Below, in pieces: positions 1 to 5,471 of a stretch of DNA of 7,337 nucleotides. Origin of the DNA: JARDZI01 sp041639705 (GTDB taxonomy: Bacteria; Bacillota; Clostridia; Clostridiales; Caloramatoraceae); NCBI GenBank assembly GCA_041639705.1, contig JBEQBT010000171.1:1-7337 (forward strand), read 5' to 3'. Both the position numbers and the translations under genes were made by a program. Each line of letters starts with the position of its first letter. The first letter of the stretch is position 1. The notes beneath the pieces were generated by a model. It did no database searches, was not told the DNA's origin, and saw only the letters and a list, made by a program, of their open reading frames with translations.

Positions 1-207
1 AGAAAAGAGAGTGACTTTGAGGTATCAGATAAGATTAATCTATATGTTCAGGGTAATAACATGCTTGAGAATATAGTTAGAAAGTTCAGTGATTATATTC
101 AAAAGGACACTCTTACTGTTAAAATTGTATATGATGAAATGAGAGAATACACAGAATGTAATATCAACGGAGAGAAATTTAATATTGCTGTTGAAGTAGT
201 AAAATAA
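1..207 (+). CDS. ileS: C-terminal end of probable isoleucyl-tRNA synthetase (partial)
   Basis: Frame 1 is open from the window edge to TAA at 205-207 and encodes 68 residues. The peptide starts RKESDFEVSDKINLYVQGN, continues through FSDYIQKDTLTVKIVYDE and ends near NINGEKFNIAVEVVK. This resembles the extreme C-terminus of the long, eukaryote-like isoleucyl-tRNA synthetases, where an (R/K)KE(A/S)(D/G)(F/L)(E/D)V(S/T)D+I segment and a D/E-TL segment recur after the anticodon-binding domain. That enzyme charges tRNA-Ile with isoleucine in the cytoplasm. The catalytic HIGH and KMSKS motifs would lie upstream, so the call rests on family memory of this tail alone. A strong terminator follows at once, so the gene ends a transcription unit. 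In many relatives prsA or mfd sits before spoVT instead. Confidence 0.65.
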   Translation, partial: RKESDFEVSDKINLYVQGNNMLENIVRKFSDYIQKDTLTVKIVYDEMREYTECNINGEKFNIAVEVVK

Positions 208-248
208 ATAAAAGGTGACTGACGTTTAGGCGTCAGTCACCTTTTATT
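207..248 (+). terminator. Intrinsic terminator of the ileS-like gene
   Basis: Arms 207-224 and 231-248 are perfectly complementary (core AGGTGACTGACG / CGTCAGTCACCT) around a 6-nt loop. A short T-run lies at the base of the right arm, and the A-run in the left arm gives a T-run on the opposite strand. The stem begins at the last base of the stop codon. It should isolate spoVT from upstream transcription. Confidence 0.85.
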
Positions 249-498
249 GTAATCTTATTAAACTTTGTGAATAAATTGGATTGTATTGTGTAAACCTAGA
301 AGCATACCTAATTTTATTACTGTTGTGGATTATAATGGTGAAATAACATAAAAATAAAAAAAAATGATAAAATATTTAGTTTTTTGATAAAATTATTGGT
401 TTTTTACTTTATTTTGGGTATAATTTTTTCAATTTTGAAGAAATTAATATTATAAATCTGTTTACATAGTAAATTTTGGTTGATAAGGAGGGATATTA
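249..498 (+). promoter_or_regulatory. AT-rich spoVT leader with candidate promoters
   Basis: No gene is visible in this 250-nt stretch, which becomes extremely A+T-rich after 330. Two promoter-like patterns stand out. TTGGTT (396-401), 17 nt, TATAAT (419-424) is a sigma-A-like match with a weak -35. CATAGTA (465-471) fits the sigma-G -10 consensus CATnnTA exactly, but its -35 is poor (AATTA at 442-446, 18-nt spacer). The second is better placed: transcription would begin about 20 nt before the Shine-Dalgarno sequence, and spoVT is sigma-G-dependent in B. subtilis. CATAGTA overlaps a small dyad, TTTAC-ATA-GTAAA (461-473), which could be a regulator site. Both promoter calls are inference. Confidence 0.4.
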
Positions 499-1056
499 AT
501 GAAAGCAACTGGTATAGTAAGAAGAATTGATGACCTTGGAAGAGTTGTTATCCCAAAAGAGATTAGACGCACACTGAGAATTAGAGAAGGTGACCCTCTT
601 GAGATATTTACAGACAGAGAGGGTGGGGTAATACTTAAAAAATACTCACCTATTGGAGAACTAGGTGATTTTGCAAGAGAATATGCAGAAGCTCTCCAGC
701 AGTCTATAGGCAAATCTATACTAATTTGTGACAAAGACACTATAATAGCTGCAGCAGGCATTACCAAAAAGGAATACATGGAAAAGAGAATTAGCGAGGA
801 CATAGAGAGGGTGATGACTGAAAGAAAGAGTGTTATGCATAATGGTAAGGAAGGCGGAAAGGGTTATGCAATTACAAGTGATGAAGAGGATGGAACAGCA
901 TATTCAGCACAGGTAATTGCTCCAATTATTGCAGAAGGGGATGCCATAGGTGCAGTTGTAATTATGTCCAAGGAAGCAAATGTTTCTATGGGTGAACTAG
1001 AGAAAAAGCTATCTGAAACTGCAGCATCATTCCTAGGTAAACAAATGGAACAATAG
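499..1056 (+). CDS. spoVT: Stage V sporulation transcriptional regulator SpoVT
   Basis: A 185-residue protein matching the full length of SpoVT. Residues 1-50 form an AbrB-type swapped-hairpin DNA-binding domain; the stretch MKATGIVRRIDDLGRVVIPK followed by EIRRTLRIREGDPLEIF is diagnostic. Residues from about 57 to the end form a GAF-like domain (GKSILICDKDTIIAAAG, then a QVIAPI segment), thought to sense an unknown small ligand. SpoVT is a tetrameric forespore regulator that adjusts sigma-G-dependent genes after engulfment and affects spore coat, cortex and germination properties. The start is fixed by AAGGAGGG at 486-493, with ATG six nucleotides later. The gene has its own terminator, so it is probably monocistronic. 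Related AbrB-family proteins lack the GAF half, so the length supports SpoVT over AbrB or Abh. Confidence 0.95.
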   Translation: MKATGIVRRIDDLGRVVIPKEIRRTLRIREGDPLEIFTDREGGVILKKYSPIGELGDFAREYAEALQQSIGKSILICDKDTIIAAAGITKKEYMEKRISEDIERVMTERKSVMHNGKEGGKGYAITSDEEDGTAYSAQVIAPIIAEGDAIGAVVIMSKEANVSMGELEKKLSETAASFLGKQMEQ

Positions 1057-1087
1057 AAAAGCAGCCAAGTGCTGCTTTTCCTTTTTT
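1056..1087 (+). terminator. spoVT terminator
   Basis: Perfect 10-bp stem GAAAAGCAGC (1056-1065) with GCTGCTTTTC (1071-1080), loop CAAGT, followed by CTTTTTT. It overlaps the last base of the spoVT stop codon. Confidence 0.85.
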
Positions 1088-1101
1088 ATATTTTTGTACT
1101 G

Positions 1102-1109
1102 CATATAAT
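1102..1109 (+). promoter_or_regulatory. Possible -10 element before the flippase gene
   Basis: CATATAAT fits the sigma-E -10 pattern CATAnnnT and also contains TATAAT (1104-1109). No convincing -35 of either type lies at the right distance, because upstream is the T-run of the spoVT terminator. Some promoter is expected here, since that terminator separates the two genes. Which sigma factor is used cannot be decided from the sequence. Confidence 0.3.
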
Positions 1110-1147
1110 GTTAATTATCTTAATATCTTTTATATGTAAGAGATGTT

Positions 1148-1153
1148 AGGAGG
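1148..1153 (+). promoter_or_regulatory. Ribosome binding site that sets the flippase start
   Basis: AGGAGG lies seven nucleotides before ATG 1161. The in-frame ATG at 1143 lies upstream of this site and has no Shine-Dalgarno sequence of its own, so it is rejected as the start. Confidence 0.85.
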
Positions 1154-1160
1154 CATTATA

Positions 1161-2699
1161 ATGCAAAAAAAGAGCATGGTAAAGGGAGCACTAATACTTG
1201 CTATTTCTGGAATGCTTGCAAAATTTCTGGGTTTCTTTTTTAGGATACCACTTATATATATGATAGGAGAGGAAGGAATAGGCTTATATCAGCTTACGTA
1301 CCCTTTGTACACGTTTTTGCTAGCTTTAGCATCTGGAATACCTACAGCCATATCAAAAATGATTTCAGAGCGAATGGCGGTGAATAAATCAAGAGAAGCT
1401 TTTAGGGTGTTTAGAGTTGCTTTGTTTACATTGGCTGTATTTGGTGGAGCATCATCATTATTTATCATTGTTTTTTCGAGTAAAATAATAAAAATATTTG
1501 AATGGAATAGGGATGTTTACTATTCTCTAATTGGAATTGCACTTGCCCCTTTTTTTACATCCATATTGTCAGCATATAGGGGATACTTTCAGGGTTTTCA
1601 GTATATGACTCCACCAGCAGTATCACAGGTTTTAGAGCAAATAACTAGAGTTGTTGTTGGGGTAAGCCTAGCATCACTTCTGCTAACCCAGGGTATTCAT
1701 GTGGCAGCAGGAGGAGCTTCCTTTGGTGCAGTTGCTGGAGCAATTATTGGATTACTATTTCTAATCTACTTTTTTTCGAAAAATAAGCTCACATATCCAA
1801 AAAATCAAGAGAGTGCATCGACCTATAGTATTTTTAAACAAATCATAAAAACCGCAGTACCCATATCCATAGGTCATGCAATAGGCTCAATAATGGCTTT
1901 GATTGACTCAATGTTGGTTCCGGGCTTACTTAGATCAGCTGGGTATAACTATCAAATGGCTACAATACTTTATGGTCAACTTACTGGTAAGGCATTTGTA
2001 TTAATAAATGTTCCACTTACTTTATCTGTTGCTATCGCTCAATGCATTGTACCTGCAATCTCTGAGTCCTATGCATTGAATAATATAAAAAAACTGAAAA
2101 GAAATGTCTTTGCCGCGTTTAAGCTGGCAATGATACTTGCACTTCCCTGCTGTGCAGGTTTGTATATTTTAGCTAAACCCATACTGACATTTGTATTTCA
2201 GGGTATGAATGATGGTTGGCAGCTTATGCAAATACTATCATTTGCAGCATTCTTTATAATAATAGCACAGACAGCAACTGGAATATTAAATGGTATAGGT
2301 AAGACAGTTTTACCTGTAGTTGCTATGCTTGTTGGAAGTATATTAAAGGTTTTGATAAGCATTGTATTTATTCCAATACCAAGGTTTAATATATCAGCAG
2401 CAGCATATGGAACGCTCTTTGCCTATGGTGTTGTAGCGTTGATTGATGTGGCAATGGTAATAAAATATCTCAAAATTAAAATTAATATTAAAGAAGTAGT
2501 CATTTTACCTATAATATGTACCATTGTGATGATATTTTCAGTTGTGATTATTTACGTGAATATGTATAATTTAACTAGTAAAAACAGCATAGCTGTATTA
2601 ATTTCCATAACTTTAGGAGCCATTATATACTTTATTATGCTTTTGATTACAAAAACCATGACCATAAAGGATATAAGAGAAATACTTAAGAAAAGATAA
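1161..2699 (+). CDS. SpoVB/YabM-type polysaccharide (lipid-linked precursor) flippase
   Basis: A 512-residue, very hydrophobic protein with roughly 14 predicted membrane segments. This is the architecture of the MOP/MATE-like exporter superfamily branch that contains SpoVB, YabM and MurJ-like flippases. Family marks are the N-terminal VKGALILAISGMLAKFLGF segment, IGLYQLTYPLYTFLLALASGIPTAISK at about 41-66, and YRGYFQGFQYMTPPAVSQ at 139-156. These proteins are believed to move lipid-linked saccharides across the membrane; SpoVB is needed for spore cortex synthesis. By position after spoVT this is the counterpart of B. subtilis yabM, while by clostridial convention it would be labelled stage V sporulation protein B. 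Several paralogues usually occur per genome, so no symbol is assigned. It ends 16 nt before mazG and is probably cotranscribed with it. Confidence 0.88.
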   Translation: MQKKSMVKGALILAISGMLAKFLGFFFRIPLIYMIGEEGIGLYQLTYPLYTFLLALASGIPTAISKMISERMAVNKSREAFRVFRVALFTLAVFGGASSLFIIVFSSKIIKIFEWNRDVYYSLIGIALAPFFTSILSAYRGYFQGFQYMTPPAVSQVLEQITRVVVGVSLASLLLTQGIHVAAGGASFGAVAGAIIGLLFLIYFFSKNKLTYPKNQESASTYSIFKQIIKTAVPISIGHAIGSIMALIDSMLVPGLLRSAGYNYQMATILYGQLTGKAFVLINVPLTLSVAIAQCIVPAISESYALNNIKKLKRNVFAAFKLAMILALPCCAGLYILAKPILTFVFQGMNDGWQLMQILSFAAFFIIIAQTATGILNGIGKTVLPVVAMLVGSILKVLISIVFIPIPRFNISAAAYGTLFAYGVVALIDVAMVIKYLKIKINIKEVVILPIICTIVMIFSVVIIYVNMYNLTSKNSIAVLISITLGAIIYFIMLLITKTMTIKDIREILKKR

Positions 2700-2703
2700 C
2701 AAA

Positions 2704-2711
2704 GAGGTGAT
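2704..2711 (+). promoter_or_regulatory. Ribosome binding site of mazG
   Basis: GAGGTGAT is an 8-nt perfect match to the anti-Shine-Dalgarno complement and ends four nucleotides before ATG 2716. An in-frame GTG at 2707 lies inside this site and therefore cannot be the start. Confidence 0.85.
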
Positions 2712-2715
2712 ACAA

Positions 2716-4152
2716 ATGATAAGAATAATAGGTCTTGGTCCAGGTTCAGAGGACGATTTGACTATTAAGAGTTTAAATATTATGAAATCAGCCAATACTC
2801 TATATTTAAGAACAGAAAAACACCCTAATGTGGAGTATATAAAAAACTTAGGGATTAATTTTCAAACTTTTGATTGTTTTTATGAAAAAGGGGAAAAATT
2901 TGAAGAGGTATATGATAAAATAGCAGCTGAGATTATGAAGCATGATGATGTGGTTTATGCTGTGCCTGGTCATCCACTAGTAGCTGAAAAATCTGTTCAA
3001 CTTATTATTGAGCAAGCAAAGAAAAAGGGAACTGAAATTGAAATAGTATCAGCTATAAGTTTTATTGATGCAGTGATTAATGCACTTAAAATTGATCCGG
3101 TTGAAGGGTTTAAAATAATTGATGGACTTCAACTAGATATGCAAGTACCTGATATAGATGTGGGTAACCTTGTAACCCAAGTTTATAGTAAATTTGTTGC
3201 TGCAAATATAAAGATAAAGCTTATGGAACATTATGATGATGAGCATGAAGTATATTTAATTAGAGCTGCTGGAGTTCCAGGGATCGAGAGAATTCAGATT
3301 ATGTCTTTGTATGAGATTGACAGAGTTGATTGGGTGGACTACTTAACAAGTCTCTATATTCCCCCTGTAAAGAATAAAAAAAGGTATAATTTTAATGACC
3401 TTTTAAATGTGATGGATAGGTTAAGAAGTGAGGAAGGCTGTCCCTGGGATAGGGAACAAAATCACGAAACCTTGAAAAAATATCTAATTGAAGAAAGCTA
3501 TGAAGTTGTTGATGCTATTGATAAGGATAATATGGAAGGTCTATCTGAGGAGTTAGGCGATGTACTTTTTCAGGTAGTATTTCACAGCCAAATTGGGAAA
3601 GAATTTGGGGAATTTGATATTAGGGATGTTATTCATGGTGTAACAAATAAAATGATAACCAGACATTCACATGTTTTTGGTGAGGATAAATGTGAAACTA
3701 GTGCTGATGTTTTATTAACCTGGGATAAGAATAAGAAAAAAGAAAAAAATATCGATTCTTATACTGAAGATTTAAAATCAATCCCAAGATCATTGCCTGC
3801 ACTTATAAGAAGCTATAAGCTTCAAGAAAATGCAGCTAAAATAGGCTTTGACTGGGAGGATGTAGAAGGCCCAATTTCTAAGGTTCATGAAGAACTAAAT
3901 GAATTTCTAGAGGTATACAAATCACAAGAATATGATAAAATAATAGAAGAAATGGGAGATTTACTTTTCTCCATTGTAAATGTGTGTAAGTTCATGAAAA
4001 TTGATCCTGAACTCGCCCTGACCGGTACAATTAATAAATTTATTGAAAGATTTGAATATATGGAGAAAGAAAGTGCAAAAATTGGGAAAAATTTTGATAA
4101 AATGACATTGACAGAAATGGATATGCTGTGGAATAATGCTAAATGTAAGTAG
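2716..4152 (+). CDS. mazG: MazG/YabN: tetrapyrrole-methylase-like domain fused to NTP pyrophosphohydrolase
   Basis: A 478-residue two-part protein. Residues 1 to about 215 resemble the SAM-dependent tetrapyrrole (corrin/porphyrin) methylase fold, with IGLGPG at 5-10 and VPGHPLVAEKS at 83-93. Residues from about 225 carry two MazG helical units. The first has GCPWDREQ (241-248), EESYE (259-263) and EELGD (278-282), whose acidic residues bind Mg2+, plus HSHVFG (317-322). The second has EELNE (392-396) and EEMGD (411-415). MazG hydrolyses nucleoside triphosphates to monophosphates and pyrophosphate, removing aberrant NTPs in the cytoplasm and influencing the (p)ppGpp response. The substrate of the methylase-like half is not known. 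This fusion is the normal B. subtilis YabN form. It lies 16 nt after the flippase gene and follows it in most spore formers. Confidence 0.95.
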   Translation: MIRIIGLGPGSEDDLTIKSLNIMKSANTLYLRTEKHPNVEYIKNLGINFQTFDCFYEKGEKFEEVYDKIAAEIMKHDDVVYAVPGHPLVAEKSVQLIIEQAKKKGTEIEIVSAISFIDAVINALKIDPVEGFKIIDGLQLDMQVPDIDVGNLVTQVYSKFVAANIKIKLMEHYDDEHEVYLIRAAGVPGIERIQIMSLYEIDRVDWVDYLTSLYIPPVKNKKRYNFNDLLNVMDRLRSEEGCPWDREQNHETLKKYLIEESYEVVDAIDKDNMEGLSEELGDVLFQVVFHSQIGKEFGEFDIRDVIHGVTNKMITRHSHVFGEDKCETSADVLLTWDKNKKKEKNIDSYTEDLKSIPRSLPALIRSYKLQENAAKIGFDWEDVEGPISKVHEELNEFLEVYKSQEYDKIIEEMGDLLFSIVNVCKFMKIDPELALTGTINKFIERFEYMEKESAKIGKNFDKMTLTEMDMLWNNAKCK

Positions 4153-4241
4153 TTTTTATATTTTTGAGAAAAAATCTTGCTAAAAAGAAGGATTTTTCAA
4201 AATTATGAAGAATAAACTACTGTAATCTACTATTTGATAAC

Positions 4242-4251
4242 AAAGGGAGGG
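4242..4251 (+). promoter_or_regulatory. Ribosome binding site that sets the HU start
   Basis: AAAGGGAGGG lies six nucleotides before ATG 4258. The reading frame is open further upstream to a TTG at 4234, but that start would translate through this site and add eight residues foreign to HU. Confidence 0.85.
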
Positions 4252-4257
4252 AAAAAT

Positions 4258-4533
4258 ATGAATAAAGCAGATCTTATTACATCAATGGCTGAGAAAAGTG
4301 GTTTAACTAAAAAGGATGCTGAAAAGGCTCTCAAATCATTTATTGAAAGTGTAGATGAGGCTTTGGCTAACAGTGATAAAGTTCAACTTGTTGGATTTGG
4401 TACTTTCGAAGTTAAAGCCCGTGCAGAAAGAAAGGGTAGAAACCCTAAGACTTTAGAAGAAATAACTATACCTGCTTCAAAGGTTCCAGCTTTCAAAGCA
4501 GGAAAAGAGTTAAAGGAAAAGGTTAACAAGTAA
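4258..4533 (+). CDS. hup: HU family DNA-binding protein
   Basis: A 91-residue histone-like protein, the standard size for HU. The N-terminus MNKADLITSMAEKSGLTKKD is the helical dimerisation part. GFGTFEVKARAERKGRNP at 46-63 contains the signature and the start of the beta arm, including the conserved RNP with the DNA-intercalating proline at 63. A lysine-rich helix ends the protein (AFKAGKELKEKV). HU dimers bend and compact the nucleoid without strict sequence specificity. The gene sits between mazG and rqcP, as in many clostridia. The 105 nt upstream contain TTGCTA (4177-4182), 18 nt, AATTAT (4201-4206), a weak sigma-A-like candidate, and no convincing mazG terminator, so read-through from mazG is also possible. 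The symbol could equally be hbs or hupA. Confidence 0.96.
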   Translation: MNKADLITSMAEKSGLTKKDAEKALKSFIESVDEALANSDKVQLVGFGTFEVKARAERKGRNPKTLEEITIPASKVPAFKAGKELKEKVNK

Positions 4534-4534
4534 A

Positions 4535-4567
4535 AAAAAAAATCAGGTCTTGTACCTGATTTTTTTT
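4535..4567 (+). terminator. HU terminator, bidirectional in form
   Basis: GC core AATCAGGT (4541-4548) pairs with ACCTGATT (4554-4561) around loop CTTGT. An A-run before (from 4532) and a T-run after (4561-4567) extend the stem, giving a T-tract on either strand. It begins just after the HU stop codon. Confidence 0.9.
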
Positions 4568-4668
4568 AAATTTTTTATGATCTCCTTTTATTTGGATTTT
4601 GCTTTATGAAAGTTGCATTTGTTGTCATTCAGAACATTGACAGCAATACGAAAATTAATGTCAGACTC

Positions 4669-4740
4669 TGTCATTCTGAACGTAGTGAAGAATCTTTTCC
4701 CAAGATGCTTACAAGATCCTTCACTACGTTCAGGATGACA
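4669..4740. repeat. CHSERSEES-type inverted repeat, copy 1
   Basis: The left arm 4669-4695 (begins TGTCATTCTGAACGTAGTGA) pairs with the right arm 4714-4740 (ends TTCAGGATGACA) over 27 nt, with one A-C mismatch and one G-U pair. The loop is 18 nt (4696-4713). As RNA or single-stranded DNA this is a very stable hairpin. It is a dispersed intergenic repeat found across unrelated bacteria; its function is unknown. Confidence 0.85.
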
Positions 4741-4747
4741 TGGGGGC

Positions 4748-4797
4748 GTTTCATATTAACTCACACGCTGGCTCGCCAGCACAAAATATGATGAAAC
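4748..4797. repeat. Nested dyad between the two large hairpins
   Basis: GTTTCAT (4748-4754) pairs with ATGAAAC (4791-4797), enclosing a small perfect hairpin GCTGGC-TC-GCCAGC (4767-4780). GTTTCATATTAA recurs at 4805 and again after copy 2 at 4912, so this unit may be part of a composite repeat. Confidence 0.55.
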
Positions 4798-4823
4798 AAA
4801 GAGCGTTTCATATTAAGCATTGC

Positions 4824-4895
4824 TGTCATTCTGAACGTAGTGAAGAATCTTACCCGGGTACGTGTATAAGATCCTACGCTACGCTCAGGATGACA
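4824..4895. repeat. CHSERSEES-type inverted repeat, copy 2
   Basis: The left arm 4824-4850 is identical over all 27 nt to that of copy 1. The right arm 4869-4895 differs from copy 1's right arm at three positions and leaves five non-Watson-Crick positions against its own left arm. The 18-nt loop (4851-4868) is the same length as in copy 1 but unrelated in sequence, and contains the palindrome TACCCGGGTA. Confidence 0.85.
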
Positions 4896-4901
4896 CTGAC
4901 T

Positions 4902-4930
4902 TTGGCAGTGAGTTTCATATTAACTACAAA
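4902..4930 (+). promoter_or_regulatory. Possible sigma-A promoter for rqcP
   Basis: TTGGCA (4902-4907), 17 nt, TACAAA (4925-4930). The -35 matches five of six consensus bases and the -10 four of six. A second -10-like hexamer, TATACT (4945-4950), has no -35 partner. Some promoter is needed, because the HU terminator and the hairpins lie upstream. The -35 falls just beyond repeat copy 2. Confidence 0.3.
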
Positions 4931-4967
4931 AGATGTTATTTGGATATACTTTGATAGAAATCTTATT

Positions 4968-4977
4968 AGGAAGTGAT
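4968..4977 (+). promoter_or_regulatory. Ribosome binding site that sets the rqcP start
   Basis: AGGAAGTGAT matches AGGAGGTGAT at nine of ten bases and ends three nucleotides before ATG 4981. The frame is open back to ATG 4933, but that start lacks a Shine-Dalgarno sequence and would place 16 extra residues before the conserved MRLDKFLK N-terminus. Confidence 0.8.
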
Positions 4978-4980
4978 TTT

Positions 4981-5238
4981 ATGAGATTAGATAAATTTTT
5001 AAAGGTATCGAGGATTATTAAAAGAAGAACAGTTGCAAAGGAAGTTTGCGAAACTGGGAGAGTTTTAGTTAATGGAAAGCCTGGAAAGCCAGGAACTGAT
5101 GTTAAAGTTGGAAATATTATTGAAATACAATATGCTTCAGGCAGTATTAAAGCAGAAATACTTGATATTTCTGAACATGTTACCAAGGATGGAGCAAAGG
5201 AACTATATAGAACCATTAGCGGGCAGGAAATTGAATAA
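4981..5238 (+). CDS. rqcP: RqcP (YabO), S4-domain ribosome-associated quality control factor
   Basis: An 85-residue protein that is almost entirely an S4 RNA-binding domain: MRLDKFLKVSRIIKRRTVAK, then GRVLVNGKPGKPGTDVKVGN and a basic tail. This is the length and N-terminus of RqcP/YabO, the bacterial relative of Hsp15. On obstructed 50S subunits carrying peptidyl-tRNA, RqcP works with RqcH to add C-terminal alanine tails that mark the stalled peptide for degradation. The arginines at 2 and 16 match positions reported, to my recollection, as needed for RNA contact in the B. subtilis protein. The gene stands alone here: a terminator and repeat island precede it, and hairpins follow it, so it can be expressed in vegetative cells independently of the sporulation genes on either side. 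Hsp15 itself is longer and less likely. Confidence 0.93.
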   Translation: MRLDKFLKVSRIIKRRTVAKEVCETGRVLVNGKPGKPGTDVKVGNIIEIQYASGSIKAEILDISEHVTKDGAKELYRTISGQEIE

Positions 5239-5258
5239 TAAATTTATTAATTTCTAAG

Positions 5259-5352
5259 ACTCCACCTTCTATAAGGTGGAGTTTCCACTTTTTGCTTCAG
5301 GTGGGATAGAGTCCCCACCTGAAGTCTCGATGTTCAGCTTTAGCTGAACGAG
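5259..5352 (+). repeat. Three-hairpin cassette downstream of rqcP, possible IS200/IS605-type end or structured RNA
   Basis: Three perfect hairpins follow one another. The first is ACTCCACCTT (5259-5268) with AAGGTGGAGT (5273-5282). The second is CTTCAGGTGGG (5295-5305) with CCCACCTGAAG (5314-5324). The third is GTTCAGCT (5332-5339) with AGCTGAAC (5342-5349), followed by GAGTTCAC. The first can act as the rqcP terminator, with CTTTTT a few bases on, but the other two lie beyond any terminator need. The arms of hairpins 1 and 2 share AGGTGG/CCACCT and could exchange partners. The layout resembles the structured right end of IS200/IS605 transposons and their non-coding RNA, but no tnpA or tnpB reading frame is present. 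That assignment is inference. Confidence 0.5.
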
Positions 5353-5358
5353 TTCACT

Positions 5359-5399
5359 AAGAGGATTAGATTACATATATATTGTGTCTAGTCTTTTTT
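5359..5399 (+). terminator. Intrinsic terminator upstream of the DnaA boxes
   Basis: GATTAGAT (5364-5371) pairs with GTCTAGTC (5386-5393) including two G-U pairs. The stem extends outwards as AAGAG against the T-run and is followed by TTTTTT (5394-5399). It separates rqcP and the hairpin cassette from yabP. Confidence 0.65.
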
Positions 5400-5409
5400 A
5401 TGCACAATA

Positions 5410-5430
5410 TGTGGATAACCATGTGGATAA
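5410..5430 (+). promoter_or_regulatory. Two perfect DnaA boxes in direct tandem
   Basis: TGTGGATAA occurs at 5410-5418 and 5422-5430; on the opposite strand this is TTATCCACA, the strict DnaA box. The copies are 12 bp apart in the same orientation. Degenerate continuations follow at 5433 (TGTGATAA) and 5442 (TGTGTGA), giving four TGTG cores at roughly one-helical-turn spacing. An AT-rich stretch and the yabP promoter lie immediately downstream. DnaA is the replication initiator and also a transcription factor. Binding here is inferred from the motif. Confidence 0.7.
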
Positions 5431-5471
5431 CATGTGATAAATGTGTGATTTACTGTTAATAAATACTAGTA

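Larger units (their letters stand above)
4568..4980. repeat. Intergenic repeat island between HU and rqcP
   Basis: This 413-nt stretch holds no credible gene. It contains two copies of a 72-nt inverted repeat (4669-4740 and 4824-4895), a smaller dyad between them (4748-4797), and three copies of GTTTCATATTAA: 4748-4759 and 4805-4816 (both inside a longer GCGTTTCATATTAA) and 4912-4923. The hairpins are richer in G+C than the surrounding spacer. Short open frames across it produce the peptide CHSERSEES twice, a well-known artefact of translating this repeat family. A possible decayed fragment, TGTCATTC followed by AGAAC, lies at 4623-4635. Confidence 0.8.

Noticed and set aside
266..274. Single DnaA-box-like TGTGAATAA upstream of spoVT
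   Set aside because: One relaxed match (TTATTCACA) in AT-rich DNA is expected by chance, with no neighbouring boxes.
462..803. Minus-strand open frame of 113 codons opposite spoVT
   Set aside because: It is antisense to a clearly identified gene and has no recognisable family features.
1143..1160. Upstream ATG start for the flippase
   Set aside because: AGGAGG at 1148-1153 lies inside this extension and serves ATG 1161; ATG 1143 has no ribosome binding site.
4164..4199. Hairpin-like A/T-rich sequence between mazG and HU
   Set aside because: TTGAGAAAAAATC against GATTTTTCAA pairs only with a bulge and few G-C pairs, and no T-run follows, so it is too weak to call a terminator.
4669..4895. 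Possible CRISPR array
   Set aside because: There are only two long imperfect palindromes separated by 83 nt, with no regular short repeats or spacers.
4606..4976. Two overlapping short open frames containing CHSERSEES
   Set aside because: They are the translation of the inverted repeat arms, lack good Shine-Dalgarno sequences, and match a well-known annotation artefact.
4920..5216. Minus-strand open frame opposite rqcP
   Set aside because: It is the shadow of a conserved S4-domain gene and has no supporting start signals.
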